Shown here: positions 12,308 through 22,894 of the stretch, one piece after another
Layout of the letters: the number at the start of each line of letters is the position of its first letter
Numbering within the stretch: position 1 is the stretch's first letter
Assembly: GCA_002794785.1 (NCBI GenBank)
Contig: NBBA01000003.1
Coordinates: 2,294,001-2,358,000 of the forward strand
Direction of reading: 5' to 3'
DNA length: 64,000 nucleotides
Origin: Coniferiporia sulphurascens
Lineage: Eukaryota > Basidiomycota > Agaricomycetes > Hymenochaetales > Hymenochaetaceae
Notes under the pieces: model-generated
Database searches by the model: none
What the model was told of the DNA's origin: nothing
What the model saw: only the letters and a program-made list of their open reading frames with translations
Translations under genes and position numbers: made by a program

Positions 12308-13327
12308 ATGAATAAGCTTGCTTACAAGCTTAGACAACAATACCAGCGACTACCAATACAGGAAGGGACTCCCATGGAGACTATCCAGCAATCATTCAAC
12401 ATGGGGACAGAACTAACTAGAAAACCAGGACTTCTTGGGAACATCAGGCCAATCACGATGCTCAAGCGACTGCTAAAGACTCTTGACCCGTCAAGACTCT
12501 GCCACCGATGCCGGACCGCATACAATCAATCATGGGAAGCATTTAACACAGTAATAACCGAATGCTTTTACATGGCAGGGTACACGAACTGCCAGGTAAC
12601 TACAGATCACGCTGTAGACCCTATAGGCGATGGCACAGAGGTCAGGGTAACGCACACAATACAAATGTTATTAAATAAATATAACGAACGATATAAATAT
12701 AGTATGTGGTCATATGAACAACCACCTTACTAAGTGAATGATAACGCAATGATAATGCCATAGGATATAGGAGCTAGACAGTTATAGTAGTACTAGCCCA
12801 CAGAACGTGTATATAAGGGGAGCTGGTCTCGCCCTAGAAATACATCGGTTTACGCTGATAACCCACCTTGCCTGATCACCACCACTGCACCTCATTATCT
12901 ACCACAACGTGTGTAGATTTTAAGAAATGTACATCTTTGATGTACAGGAGTTTTTGCACAACATCCATGTCCAGACGATAGTGAACCCACACATACATGA
13001 CAAGGAATGTGACCTATGAGTGGTCTCAGGATCCTTCCCGTACAGGATGTTGCAGGATAACACATTCCTAGCTAACACTCACCAATTACGCACAAAGGTA
13101 ATCACCCTCTTCGAGAATCTATCAGCAAAGGGATCAATGACCGCTGATCAACAGATCGGAAATGTTAATCTTTACGTGATAACACTATGGTTATCAAATG
13201 GATCACCCCCGGTGCCACCTCCAGGATACACATGACGTATCGCTAGGATAAACCACATTAATGAACCGCCGGACAATGTGATCGACAACAGGACACCAAC
13301 CGAAAGGTACCCGCCTATGGACCTTTA
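12308..13327 (+). pseudogene. W1-encoded CxxC protein, split by Z2
   Basis: From ATG 12308 the frame reads MNKLAYKLRQQYQ... with LCHRCRTAYNQSWEAFN and AGYTNCQVTTDH. This aligns by eye with the W2 protein (LCQCCKDADQVAWKAFN, AGYDNCQITFDH). Z2 interrupts it at 12669-12925. The homology resumes at TACATCTTTGATG and runs to NRTPTERYPPMDL near 13327 with two in-frame stops. I recognise no known domain; a CX2C pair and conserved W, GY-NC and DH are the visible motifs. It is a broken copy. Confidence 0.6.
12669..12925 (+). mobile_element. Z element copy 2 (257 bp)
   Basis: A complete Z copy inside the W1 ORF. Its ends match Z1 and Z3, and it has a perfect 5-bp TSD, AATGT (12664-12668 and 12926-12930). 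A TATA-like box lies at 12810-12818 (GTATATAAGGGG). Its length equals that of Z3 (257 bp). It has no coding capacity. Confidence 0.85.
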
Positions 13328-16300
13328 GCCGATATCGCATTACACGATTAAGCCACACTCGGCAGGAACCGAAGCGCTTACCGAAGCCAGCCACAAACCC
13401 TAAATGGGCAAGTGTCCAAAATGACAAGACAACATGGAGGAACCAGTACAGGAGGCCAACGAGACAAGTCAACAACTTACCAATCATCAAGCTGTTAGGC
13501 AGCATCTCAACAAGAAGCCACTGGCACATAAGACTACAGGGTAGCATGCAGAACAGTGGGGCGATGCGCACAGCCTAAGCATCATGGTGAAGTCATTATG
13601 ACACCTATGACTTCACTATGAGCTCAGTGGAGCCTAGTGGAGCGCATGACATGCAGTGGAGCTCAGTGGAGCACCAATGGCCAATCATAGATAGTTATTT
13701 CTCATATGATCCTCTAATGAGGTCATTTGCACTGGTACGCAGCTCCAAGTCAGTGGAGCTTATGATGGCACTGTGAGACGTCATAGCTCCAACTGCAGAG
13801 CCTTGTGGAGTGTCCGCTTTCAAGCGGAGCTTCTTCTTCATGTATATAAGGAGGGCCTAGACCAGCCTAGACCCCAGTTTAATTCACCTTCTCAATTCTC
13901 TCAGACTTCTCCTGAGCAAAGTACCAACATCTACTGACTTATTCTTGACTCAATCACACGCCTCAACTCTATCTCGACTACTTGTTCCATCAGCTAACCA
14001 CGGTTACCCTTGGTCCTAACACATAGCTCATGGTAGATGTATATAAGGAGAGCTGGTCTCTACCATGAAATGCATCGGTTTATGCTGATAACCCACCTTC
14101 ACCTCAACTCAACCACTGCACCTCATCGTCTACCACAACATGCATAGATTTTAAGAGCAATGGCTACCTGCTGATCCATCATGAAGGACAGACACCAATC
14201 CGCCATGTCTGGCGGGCATTGGAGGTCCAACAGTTGCCGGTGGAGGAGTTGAGGGTTTACCAAGTCGAAGAAACCTTGTATGTCGACTGTGAGGACCGAG
14301 CATATGTGGCCCTCGGCATGGGTGCATTCTGCAATCTGAAGGAGGTGTTGGGCGGCATCGTAGACAGAATGTCCTTGACGCCCCTTGTATTGGTTAGGTG
14401 GCAGCCAATTTCTTGTGTTAGCGAGAAATTGGAGCCGGTTAGCAATGATCTTTTCGAGGAGTTTCCCTAGGGTCTCTTCGAGGGAGATGGGTCAGTATGA
14501 GCACAGTGAGAAAGGGTCCTTCTTGTTTGGCTTCCGGAGCATGACCACTTTTGCTGCCCGCCAGCACTTAGGGTGGTGCCCCATGCACAGGCAGTCATTG
14601 AAAAGGGCGAGGATCTCATCTGGGTAAGTGTCTACCACCCATTTTAAAGGGCGGTATCCAATCCCTGAGAGGCCCGGAGCCGACAAGTTGGAGGTGTCGG
14701 ACAGTGCCCCCATTAGCTCCATGAGGAGGATGGGCAGGGCAGCTGGTTGGGGGGGGGGGCAGCGGTGTATCTGCCGCTTGTTGTGGTGGCAGGGGCATGA
14801 AGAAAGTGGTGCGGAAGAGCTCACCTTTCTCATCGTCCGATTGGGTGAAGGTGCCGTCACGCTTTTTAAGCGAGGGGATTGGTGTAGGTCGGTTGCCAAG
14901 GCCTCGTTTGGCCCAGCCCCAGATGTTGGAGGCGTCTGCCTGGTCGGCTTGCTCAGCATAAAAATTTCGCTTTGCCACCTGTATGCCCCGCTTGAAGGTA
15001 TGGCGGGCTGCTGACTGTTGAAAGGGGGTGGAGGCCGTTGAAATCGCCCATAGGAGCATTTTGCATGTCGGGGTCCACCAGGGGACCTCGGTTTTGGACA
15101 GCTTTGTGATTCAGGTGAAGGGGGCAAGGGCCGAGATCATGGAGTCGACCACAGCCTGCGCTTTGATATCGAGGGTGAGGGTGTTATCTGTCCATAGTGT
15201 AAAGGTGGCTTCGAGTAGTGGAAAGGCGATGTCGGTCCACTCCTCCTTGTCATCCAGTGTTAGCCGGCAGGTTTTGGCAATAGGAGGTGGGGGCCGAGTC
15301 GGCAGCGACCAGCGTAGGATGGCATGGTCGGACATTGCGGAGGTGGTTGAGGTGCCCAAATCTAATATAGAGTCAGGGTTGATCATGGGAGGGGACCAGA
15401 TCATGTCAATTGGGCACCACCGACGATTGTCCACGGGCCTAGAGTCTGAGTCTGGGAGGTGGGCTGGCAAAAGGCCGTGCTCCTGGAAGAAGTCATCAAG
15501 AGGTTGTGCTCTCAAATCCTCCTGCTGTGCAGCTAGGAGTTCGGACCATGAGTGGTGGCAATGGTTAAAGTTGCCTGCCACAAGGAGAGTGGAGGCCAAG
15601 GTTGGTGGAATTGTAAATAGGAACAACTCACTGGGGTAGAGGGGGGTGGCGGTGGTACGGTCTGGTGTGTGCATGCCATAGAAGTTGCACAGGCGGATTG
15701 TCAGGTGTGAATGGATTTCAATGGTGAGGACGTCAGTGCCAGAGGATGCTGCCCCAAGAACTGACCAGGTGGTGGATGGGATGGTCCGGGATACATACAT
15801 AACGACCCTTGGCCGGGTGGCTGGGGGAAGCATGGCTGTGTAGCCAGGGAGGGATGGGACATTGAATACTGGTGTGCTGGCGGAGTCAGTGAGTGAGGGC
15901 TTGAGGCCTATTTGGTACCAGGGTGGTTCCTGGATCAAAATTATGGTGGGTGGAGATGGGTCAGTGGTGAGGATTGGAATAAGGGAATGGACCGCTGCCA
16001 AAGAGTGGGCGGCATTCCACTGAAGAATAGAGATGTCACTATTCATTGGTCCTCCATGATTTTGTTGTCGGTTCCTTCAACAGCCTCGAGTATCTGGCGG
16101 AATCGCCGTTTCTTGGGGCATTGAGGGAGGGTAGCGGGGTGGTCACCTTTGCAGTTCGTGCAGTAGCGAGGGTGAGGGCACTGGTCGCCCTCGATGGCTT
16201 CAGTGGCGCAGGAAGCACAAGACTTGCAGTGGTTGTGGGACAAATGTCCCCCTCCGCATTCGGCGCAGCAGGGCTGGGCGTGGCAGCCTTTTGTCCCATG

Positions 16301-17857
16301 GTCTAGGCCCTGGCAGCGCTCACATTGGGTGAGGCTGGGGCGATAGGGCGGGACAGAGAGGGAGAGGGCGGAGCCAAACAACCATACTCATGGGCGCTTA
16401 AGGAGCTGCGCACAGATTGAGCTGTCCAGGTCGGAGAAGGAGAAAGCCACAGGGCATTTCTGAAGAGAGGGGAGGTGATCCTCTGTGGCAGCGAAGTGGG
16501 GGTCGACGACAAAGTCGAGGGGGCGGAGTGCCGGATTATTCCGGATTTCAGCCATCAGGGCCTTCAGGGAGATGGTGTGGCCATTCTGGCTGAAGAGGTA
16601 ATCCACGCAGGGCACCATGGAGATGCGGAGGGAGGACCGAGGGCGGACACAGACTGGGGTGAGGGTGAACTGGGCAGAGATTTGATCGGCCATTGCAGAT
16701 AGGCACCTGTCACGCATGTGGGCCACAAACACCACAGAGTGGCGATCAATGATCATATCTGTGGCGGGGGAGGCAGAGGCTGGGTGCTTGGCAAAGGAAG
16801 TCACAAGGTTCCCCTTCACATTGAAGGAGGAGGCGAGGACTGTGACCTGGTCAGCAGTGGGGAGGGAGGAGAAGAACTCATGGGCGGTGGTGGTAAGGTG
16901 CATGGCGGGGAGCTGCAGCTCAGTCTTGGGGACGACAGCAGGGATTAGGACTAGAGTTGGGTCCTTGGCATAAACCAGGGGTGGTGGTGGAACCTGGCGT
17001 TGCTTTTTCTTCTTTTTGTGGGTCACTGTTGTAAAGACTGCACCTGAGGTCGGTGCAACTGGGTTGGGGTTGGAGGCGGTTGGTGGGGCCGGGGCGGCTG
17101 CCACTTGGGTGTAGGAGTTTGCCGGTGCCATGGTGAGAGTGGTCTGGGCGGTGGTGGTGGTGACGGCCTGGGCCTTCTGGGCCTGTGGGGCCCGGGGGGC
17201 GGGCCGGTTCACAAGGGTTGAAACCTGATGTGAGATGGAGGCAACCTCTGTGGACAGCTGTTTGACGATATTGGTCAGCACAGCCACATCGGGTGACGTG
17301 TTAGTGGTTCCGGGGGTCCTGTTAAGGGCAGAGAGTTGGGTGGCGGTGGTCGAGGTCCTTTGTTGGGGGCAAGCTGGGGTGAAGGGCACTGGCAGGGAGG
17401 CTTCTGCTCCCCCCCTTGCGATGTTGTAGGCCATCTCTATGTTGTGGGAGATGATGTACTGGGGGTCCTTCTCGTCTCTCAAAACGCCGGCGATGGTCTG
17501 TTGGACGTTCCAGAGGAGGTCGCCCACAAACTTGGCCATGGCATGGTCGATCTTGTCGGGGTTGCAGCGGTGGGTCTTCCTGTCGAAGTCCTCAAGCGCT
17601 CGGGATATGGCGTACATAAAGCCCGATGTGTGCGGCTCGAACTGGGCTCAAGGGCGGGGTTGGGGGGTGTGCGGGGAAAGGTTTTCGGACGACCTCTTGT
17701 TGGTGAGTGGTGGTGAGGGGGTGTGCAGGTTCTCAAGGATGTCTTCCATTGCTCCCTGGTCACTGACCGGGGGGTTGGAACCTCCAGAGGGGGGGCGGCT
17801 TATGTGCTCGAATGTGCAGGTGAACTCCGTGTTCGAGACTCCGATAATGGGGGATGG

Positions 17858-19207
17858 TGTTAGATTCGCTCCCTGACTAAGGGGATTGAAGCAAGTGATA
17901 ACAGATTCACACAATAATACTAGTTAGTTTAGGGTAGGCTTGTTACCCTCCACTCGCTAGAGTGTTAGAGCTGATGATGGTGGTAAGAGACAAGAGATGA
18001 ATTAAACTGCTTTTTACCACAATTTTACGTTGGGCTTTTGTACCCTACATGTTGTATGCTATTTACTATGTTCTGGTAGATACTACAACATACTACTCTT
18101 GCTTTATAAGTCATAGGAATATTCTGGTACAGTCCTGTACATGCTATTTACTATTCTTAGCTTCCTATGAGTCAGTCATATATTCCGGTACGTTCTACAG
18201 CCTACTGTGCTATCTTTATCTTATGCTAGAACCTTCCTTGAGTTTCCATCGAGTCATACAGTATAATACCTAAGTTAACCATTCTCGGATACTACTATAC
18301 CTATGATGCTTCTCCTTATTTCCTAATCGGTTCTGCTGTGCGATGCGCTATACTTGGCTCCCATCAATTGCATCTTCAATTGATTGCCATGCTTCCTTTG
18401 GCTATTCTTAGCTGAATGCTTAGATATACTTGTGTGGCTCAGCAATTATACTAGCCTTCTTAATCTTATCTTATTGTGGCTTGTTACTTATTACCATAGA
18501 CTAAGATTGAGTCATACCTCCCATAATATCATTAAAAGGGGTTTGTTCTGGTGTTCTATCGTCTACTGGCATAAAGAGCACTTTGGGTCCTATAGCGTTT
18601 ATATTTGTTATCCTGCTATACCCTGGTGTGACTCTATATGACGGTTCATCATTGAACCATCGTATTATAATCTCTTTATCTATTGGTACTAGCTCCTGTC
18701 TTTGGTTTGGTTCCTTTTGATCTACTGTTGTGTGTCCTTTGGCTATGAAGTTGGCTTTGTATGTGAATAGTTGTTCTCGTAATTGTTTATTGATAGTATG
18801 AACTATTTGGTGTGCCGCTTCTGCATAATCTGTTGATGTAATAACCACCCTTTGATAACATAATTCATTATGTGGCTGATTATAAATCTTGGTTCTTGTG
18901 TAAGTGCTGATTACATATCTATTCAATTGATATGAGAACATAGTCACTCTATGTTCGATTATTACTTCTAGCCTTTCTGCCACTTGTTGTTCCCTTGTAG
19001 TATGATCAAATGTAATTTGACAGTTGTCATATCCTGCATTCTGTCCTACTGTTGCACATGCAATATTAAATGCTTTCCATGCTACTTGATCTGCATCTTT
19101 ACAGCATTGACATAGATTCCTGGTATTGATTAGAGTTACGGGTCTTGCCATGTCAATCTTGATAATCCGTCAATCTGGCGATCACGATTTTCATCAATTT
19201 ACTAACA
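17858..19207 (-). mobile_element. W element copy 2 (LTR-like, 1350 bp)
   Basis: Ends TGTTAG/CTAACA with a perfect 5-bp TSD, GATGG (17853-17857 and 19208-19212), inside LINE F ORF1. In sense orientation (minus strand) the ORF begins about 55 bp from the left terminus. A TATAAAG box lies near 18100, followed by a leader of about 240 nt to the 3' terminus. The size, TG...CA ends, 5-bp duplication and promoter near the 3' end fit a solo LTR that contains a gene. A compact non-autonomous element is the alternative. Confidence 0.75.
18501..19151 (-). CDS. W2-encoded CxxC protein of unknown function
   Basis: An intact 216-aa frame starting MARPVTLINTRNLCQCCKD. Visible motifs are a CX2C pair at residues 14-17, a W-KAFN motif, AGYDNCQITFDH, and a C-terminal block (IIRWFNDEPSYRVTPGYSRI). 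Cysteine count is otherwise low and there is no signal peptide or membrane segment. W1 carries a diverged, broken relative with collinear similarity over nearly the full length. That suggests selection on the protein while the elements were active. I do not recognise the family; gag-like or regulatory roles are guesses. Confidence 0.6.
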   Translation of the reverse strand: MARPVTLINTRNLCQCCKDADQVAWKAFNIACATVGQNAGYDNCQITFDHTTREQQVAERLEVIIEHRVTMFSYQLNRYVISTYTRTKIYNQPHNELCYQRVVITSTDYAEAAHQIVHTINKQLREQLFTYKANFIAKGHTTVDQKEPNQRQELVPIDKEIIIRWFNDEPSYRVTPGYSRITNINAIGPKVLFMPVDDRTPEQTPFNDIMGGMTQS

Positions 19208-19480
19208 GATGGGGCAAGATGGAGCACATCTCGGGATGATGCCAGGAGGCCAGGATCGATTTGGGCAGGGGTGGGGGTCGTGCCGTGCATAGTGGCGGCA
19301 ACGTTGCCAGCGGCCACCCAGTTGGCGGCGGCCCTGTCGGCATCGGCGCTGGCCGATGAGGGAGGTGGGAGGGGTGGTCGAGTAGAACATAGAGCGTTCC
19401 TGTATCCACTGGGGTTCGACATGGGGGAGTTTTAGCTGCCCACACTAGTCGATGGTGGTGGTTACTGGTCAAGAAGGATG

Positions 19481-21203
19481 TCCTCCATCAACTATACACT
19501 GCCTGTGTCCGCTCCGTCCTCACATGGGGCGCCCCGGTATGGTACCATGGCCGACGCCAAAAAACACTAGTAAGCTGCTTGCAGGCCATGCAAAACACGG
19601 CATGTAGATGGATTCTGGGTGTCTACAAAGGCGCCTCCCCCTTCTCCACAAATTTTCTCTGTTCCCTCCCCCCCCTTTCTTACTATTTCGAATATGCTAA
19701 GACCCTCCATTCTCTGTGCCTTTGGTGCACCCCGCACTCTGTCGGTAGAAAATGATACTATAAAACTGTAACTAACCGTCCCTTTTCCACTTCTCTGCAG
19801 GTCCGGGTCCCTTGAGTACAACCGGTTCCTGCATACACTCATCCCCCATGGACAGATCCTCTGGCATTTACGAATGGTCAAGTCTCGTTTGCCACTCCTA
19901 TCACCCCGGTCAGCAAGGACACCTGCAAGGAATTTGTGGGCACCGCATGCTCCCTGAGCACCCTCCCCCACCTCCAGGTTTTCACCGATGGCTCCTGCAT
20001 TGGCTCTAAGTCTGGGTCTGCAGTCTGTGCCATGAAAGGCCTTACCTGCCTCAAGTCTTGCCGACTTGCATCCCCCACCTGTGCAACAGCCACGGATGCA
20101 GAAATTTTCTCTCTCACTTCTGCACCAAGCTGGGCCACACACCACCTCTGGGAGCTTCTGCCTGTCGCATCTGACATCTTCTTCTTGTCGGATTCACTGA
20201 CGGCACTCCACCTGATCCACACATGGGCGCCAGTCCCAGGCACTCACCTCCTCCACCAATGGAAGGCAGGGGTCCAGACTCTATTGGACTCATACCCAGA
20301 TCTTTCCATTCACTTCGTTTGGTGTCCGGGTCATTCCGACATCCCTGGGAATGAATGGGCAGACCACGAGGCGAAGTTCACAACAAATCTACCCCCGTCT
20401 CCCCTCGCACCCTCCACCTCCACATTGGAGGAGGCTGCCATCAACACCCTCATGGAACAATGGTCCCTCTCACTTGCCCATCCTCTCGCTTCGACAGCCG
20501 ACAAATACTTAGCTGTCAACAGTGTCCCCTCTCACTGTCCCCGAAAGCTCATCATGCAATCGGTCGACCACCCCCACCGGGAGCTCTCCGCAGTCGCCCA
20601 GGTTCTCTGCCGAGTGGGCCGATGAAACCCACCTCCAGGTTTTGCGCCGCTGGCTAAAGTTGACAGGGCACCTCAACTGCCTCTCAGACTGCACCTCTGC
20701 TACCATCCGCTTGGCCTTTGCCGCAATGGAGCTGGAGGGACACCCGACCAATGAAGATATGGACTTGGACCTCCTCAGGGAATACATGAGTTGTATGCTT
20801 GGACCCCATACCCAGGACCCAGACCTGGCTCTCTTGGAGCTTTCAGGTGCGCTTCCCCCCTTTTCCTCTGATCCATGACTGCCCTTCGGACTCTCCCATG
20901 TATGTCCTGGCCAGCACTCTCGCCCTCCCTTTCCAATTCTAAGCTACCCCCATTTGCCTGATGTCGTCCATTTGGCTTGGCAGTAGTGACACATATTCCT
21001 CCCTCTTTCCATTTACTTACAAATAGGGGCCCTTCCCACTCTGGCTCCCCCCGGGGAGCAGGGCCCCTGCCCAGTTTCATGTGTTGCGCGATGACGGGCA
21101 CCTCTGTTGTTATGTAGTTAGGGCCCCCCCTTCAGGGGGGCAGCTTGTAATTATGTAATACTGCAGGAATAATAAATAAAATAAAATAAAATAAAATAAA
21201 AAA
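19481..21203 (+). mobile_element. LINE copy D, 3' part (segment 3)
   Basis: Continuation of D after insertion F. Connector (LQAMQNTACRWILGVYKGASP), RNase H (VFTDGSCIGSKSGSA, SDSLTALHLIHTW, WCPGHSDIPGNEWADHEAK), then the C-terminus LLELSGALPPFSSDP at about 20875. At 20610 the sequence jumps from VLC directly to EWADE, so the GGYWLSFDS...CRWHNHPPWP knuckle present in all sister copies is deleted (about 200 bp). A CGA to TGA stop sits near 19815. The hairpin lies near 21119-21141 and the AAAAT tail runs to about 21203. Confidence 0.88.
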
Positions 21204-21930
21204 GGTGGCACAACCACCCACCCTGGCCAGCACAGTCAACCTCCCATGTCCTCGGGGGTTGCGAAACATTCCACCCTTGGATACAACGAGTCTGGCCAAG
21301 AAGCAACCCCCTCCCTGTCCACCATTCCGAATGGGTGGATGAAAACCACCTCCTGGTCTTAAGATGCTGGCTGCATCTCACAGGCCACCTCAACCGGATG
21401 TCCAACCGCACAGCCAGGGTGATTCGCCTCACCTTTGCGGCCATGGACTTAAACGGATTACCCACCGACAATGACCTGGACTTGGACACCCTCCGGGGCT
21501 ACATGCGAAGGTTGCTCGGATCCAGGACTCAGGACGCAGACCCAGCCCTCTTGGAGCTCTCAGGTATGCTCCCACCATTTCCCTCTGACTCTTGATTGCC
21601 CTTCGGATTCCCCACTGGTTTCTTCTATGGCACCTGCAGCCACTCCTTTCCTCTTCTAAGGGACTCTCTTTTCCTGATCTTGTCTTAACTTGGTTCGGTT
21701 TTCTGTAGTCGCGATATGTATGCCTCCCTCTTTCTCTCTCTATTTACCCTAATAGGGTGCATAAGTTCACTAGGCCTCCCTTGGGAGGCATGCGCCCTGC
21801 CCAGTTTCGCTCGATGAGCAATGACGGGTGCCTCAGTAGTTAGGTAGTTTACAGGTGGCCCCTTCAGGGCCACAGGTGTATTGCGTAGCTCAGTAGGAAT
21901 AATAAATTTAAAAAAAAAAAAAAAAAAAAA
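21204..21930 (+). mobile_element. LINE copy G, 3' fragment of a divergent subfamily
   Basis: Sense LINE end starting in the zinc knuckle (WHNHPPWPAQS) after D's tail and reading through DENHLLVLRCWLHLTGHL to LLELSGMLPPFPSDS at 21594. The 3' UTR differs from the other copies: the hairpin is GTGGCCCCTTCAGGGCCAC near 21854-21872 and the tail is about 21 pure A after AATAATAAATTT. So G belongs to a different subfamily. D is inserted in it, and G is inserted in H. Confidence 0.85.
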
Positions 21931-22894
21931 GTCGCCTGGAGGGTGGGCTGTTGCTGTTGCTGTTGACAGGGGGCGGGCCTAGAGCTGAGAGAAGACATCT
22001 GATGGGAGATAGAAGCCACATCAGTAGTCAGGCGTTTGACCACATTGGTCAGCGCCTTCATCTCTGGGGTCATGGGGGTGGTGCCAGGGGTCCTGGTGGT
22101 GGCCAGGGGCCCCTGCTGGGGGCGGGCTGGCTGGAAGGGGTATGGGGGGTCGAAGCCTCCCTCCCCCGTGTGCTGGTAGGCAACGATTGTGTCGAACATC
22201 ACCCGTGTTGGGTGGAGGTCATCCTTCCTGGCCCTGTGGAGGGCATCAAGTGTCTTGAGCATGACATATGCTGTCTGCCCAAGAAGTTGCGCCACCGCTT
22301 GTTCGTGGCTTTCGCTGGGGGCGGTGTTGGCCACAGCTTCAAAGTAGCCAGAGCACAGATCGGTGATGGCATCCAGAAAACCGTCCAGTGGGCTGCAAGC
22401 CATGCTTGGGCAGGGGCGGGGGGTGTGGGGTGACAGGGCCGTTGTGTCCCGCTTTTGTGATGCGGCAGGCGAGGGTGTCCAGTAAGGGGGGTCCGAGTTG
22501 GGGGCGTAGTCCTCTTTGTTTCCTTCATCGTACTCATGGGGTTCAGTGACATTGGAGGCGGCGGATGGGGGGTGGCTGCTGAACTGCTTGAACATGCTGG
22601 TGAAGGCAGTGTTTGAGAGGCCTATGGTGGGGGAGGGGGCGAGGCGGAGGGCATCCGGTGACGATTCCTGGGCAGGGGTGGCGGGTTGGGCTTAGGGTAT
22701 GGGGGTCATTTCGTGTTGAGTGGCAACGAGAGCTTCGGCGGCCAGGTTGGCAGCCCTTGCAGCAGCTAGGCTAGCCAATGAGGACGAGGGGATGGTAGGT
22801 CTTGTGCAATGAAGGGCACCACGATAATCTGACATGGGGGAGTTTTAGCTGCCCACACTAGTGAGATGATGGTGGTTACTGGTCAAGAAGGATG
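21931..22894 (-). mobile_element. LINE copy H, 5' end with ORF1 N-terminus
   Basis: Antisense 5' part of a LINE. It starts at 22894 with CATCCTTCTTG and a CACCATCATC run, as in copy F. The ORF1 N-terminal region is open as 22595-21931 (MFKQFSSHPPSAASN...), with the conserved ALTNVVKRLTTDVASISHQ helix and then a CAA/CAG-type glutamine run (QQQQQQ) where copy G cuts it. Upstream ORF1 sequence has a stop near 22694. H is inserted into the RT domain of copy I. Confidence 0.85.

Larger units (their letters stand above)
12296..14021 (+). mobile_element. W element copy 1 (LTR-like, with internal ORF)
   Basis: Inserted into Z1. It begins TGTTAGG and ends CCTAACA, a 7-bp inverted terminus with TG...CA ends. 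The flanking 5-mers TGTAG/CATAG differ by two transitions. Without Z2 it is about 1.46 kb. An ORF region lies in the 5' two-thirds (next entry). The last 440 bp looks like an LTR promoter end: repeats of GTGGAGC around 13620-13800, TATATAAGGAGGG at 13843, then a C/T-rich leader to the terminus. W2 at 17858-19207 shares the termini, the ORF and a CAGTTTAATTCA block near the 3' end. Confidence 0.75.
12155..14156 (+). mobile_element. Z element copy 1, interrupted by W1
   Basis: A Z-family element whose halves lie at 12155-12295 and 14022-14156. Ends are TATTAAATAAATATAACGA and GATTTTAAGA. It is flanked by GCGAT (12150-12154) and GCAAT (14157-14161), a 5-bp TSD with one transition, in the RT region of LINE F. 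The right half contains a TATA-like box (TATATAAGGAGAGCTGG near 14038). The intact order of the interrupted site can be read in copy Z3 at 27912-28168. Likely a short solo LTR with non-canonical ends. Confidence 0.8.
10065..16046 (-). pseudogene. LINE F ORF2 (EN-RT-RNase H), split by Z1/W1
   Basis: Endonuclease (16046-15111, GNFNHCHHSW, SDHAILRWS) is followed by a TGA at the same codon as in copy D. The RT N-part (15110-14157) follows, then the Z1/W1 block, then RT from 12154 with ALTYVDNHLLV at the catalytic site (YVDN, so the second Asp is lost). Next come the connector and RNase H (11228-10185; FTDGSRISSKSGSA, LDSLMALHL, WCPGHSDIPGNEWAD). A one-base deletion near 10240 shifts the frame before the conserved C-terminus. 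These defects make it non-functional. Confidence 0.87.
16043..19422 (-). pseudogene. LINE F ORF1 (split by W2)
   Basis: ORF1 starts at 19422 (MSNPSGYRN...), is interrupted by W2 at 17858-19207, and continues from 17857. A proline/alanine/threonine-rich region is followed by a helical stretch (VLTNIVKQLSTEVASISHQ) and the conserved core. Three C-terminal zinc knuckles follow: CERCQGLDHGTKGC, CAECGGGHLSHNH and CTNCKGDHPATLPQC. A TGG to TGA change at about 16385 is an internal stop. The last codons overlap ORF2 through ATGA at 16043-16046. This arrangement suggests ORF2 is made by termination-reinitiation. Confidence 0.87.
9709..19480 (-). mobile_element. LINE copy F, both ends present (host of Z, W1, W2)
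   Basis: This is the only LINE copy here with both ends in view. On the minus strand the 5' end is at 19480 (CATCCTTCTTG...) and the tail is at about 9709. Subtracting Z1/W1 (12155-14156) and W2 (17858-19207) leaves about 6.4 kb. The 5' UTR is under 60 bp before ORF1. ORF1 and ORF2 are given below. The 3' UTR (9709 to about 10065) has the family hairpin near 9766-9787. A 13-bp TSD (three transitions) flanks it inside copy D. It is inactivated by insertions, stops and a frameshift near 10240. Confidence 0.9.

Noticed and set aside
12155..12925. Z as a piggyBac-type MITE, because TTAA occurs at both ends
   Set aside because: The TTAA lies inside the element ends. All three copies have distinct 5-bp duplications just outside (GCGAT/GCAAT, AATGT, CCTAG).
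17858..19207. W as a Ginger-type DNA transposon (TGT...ACA ends)
   Set aside because: Not excluded, but no integrase-like transposase is encoded, the TSD is 5 bp, and a promoter module sits near the 3' end, which fits an LTR better.
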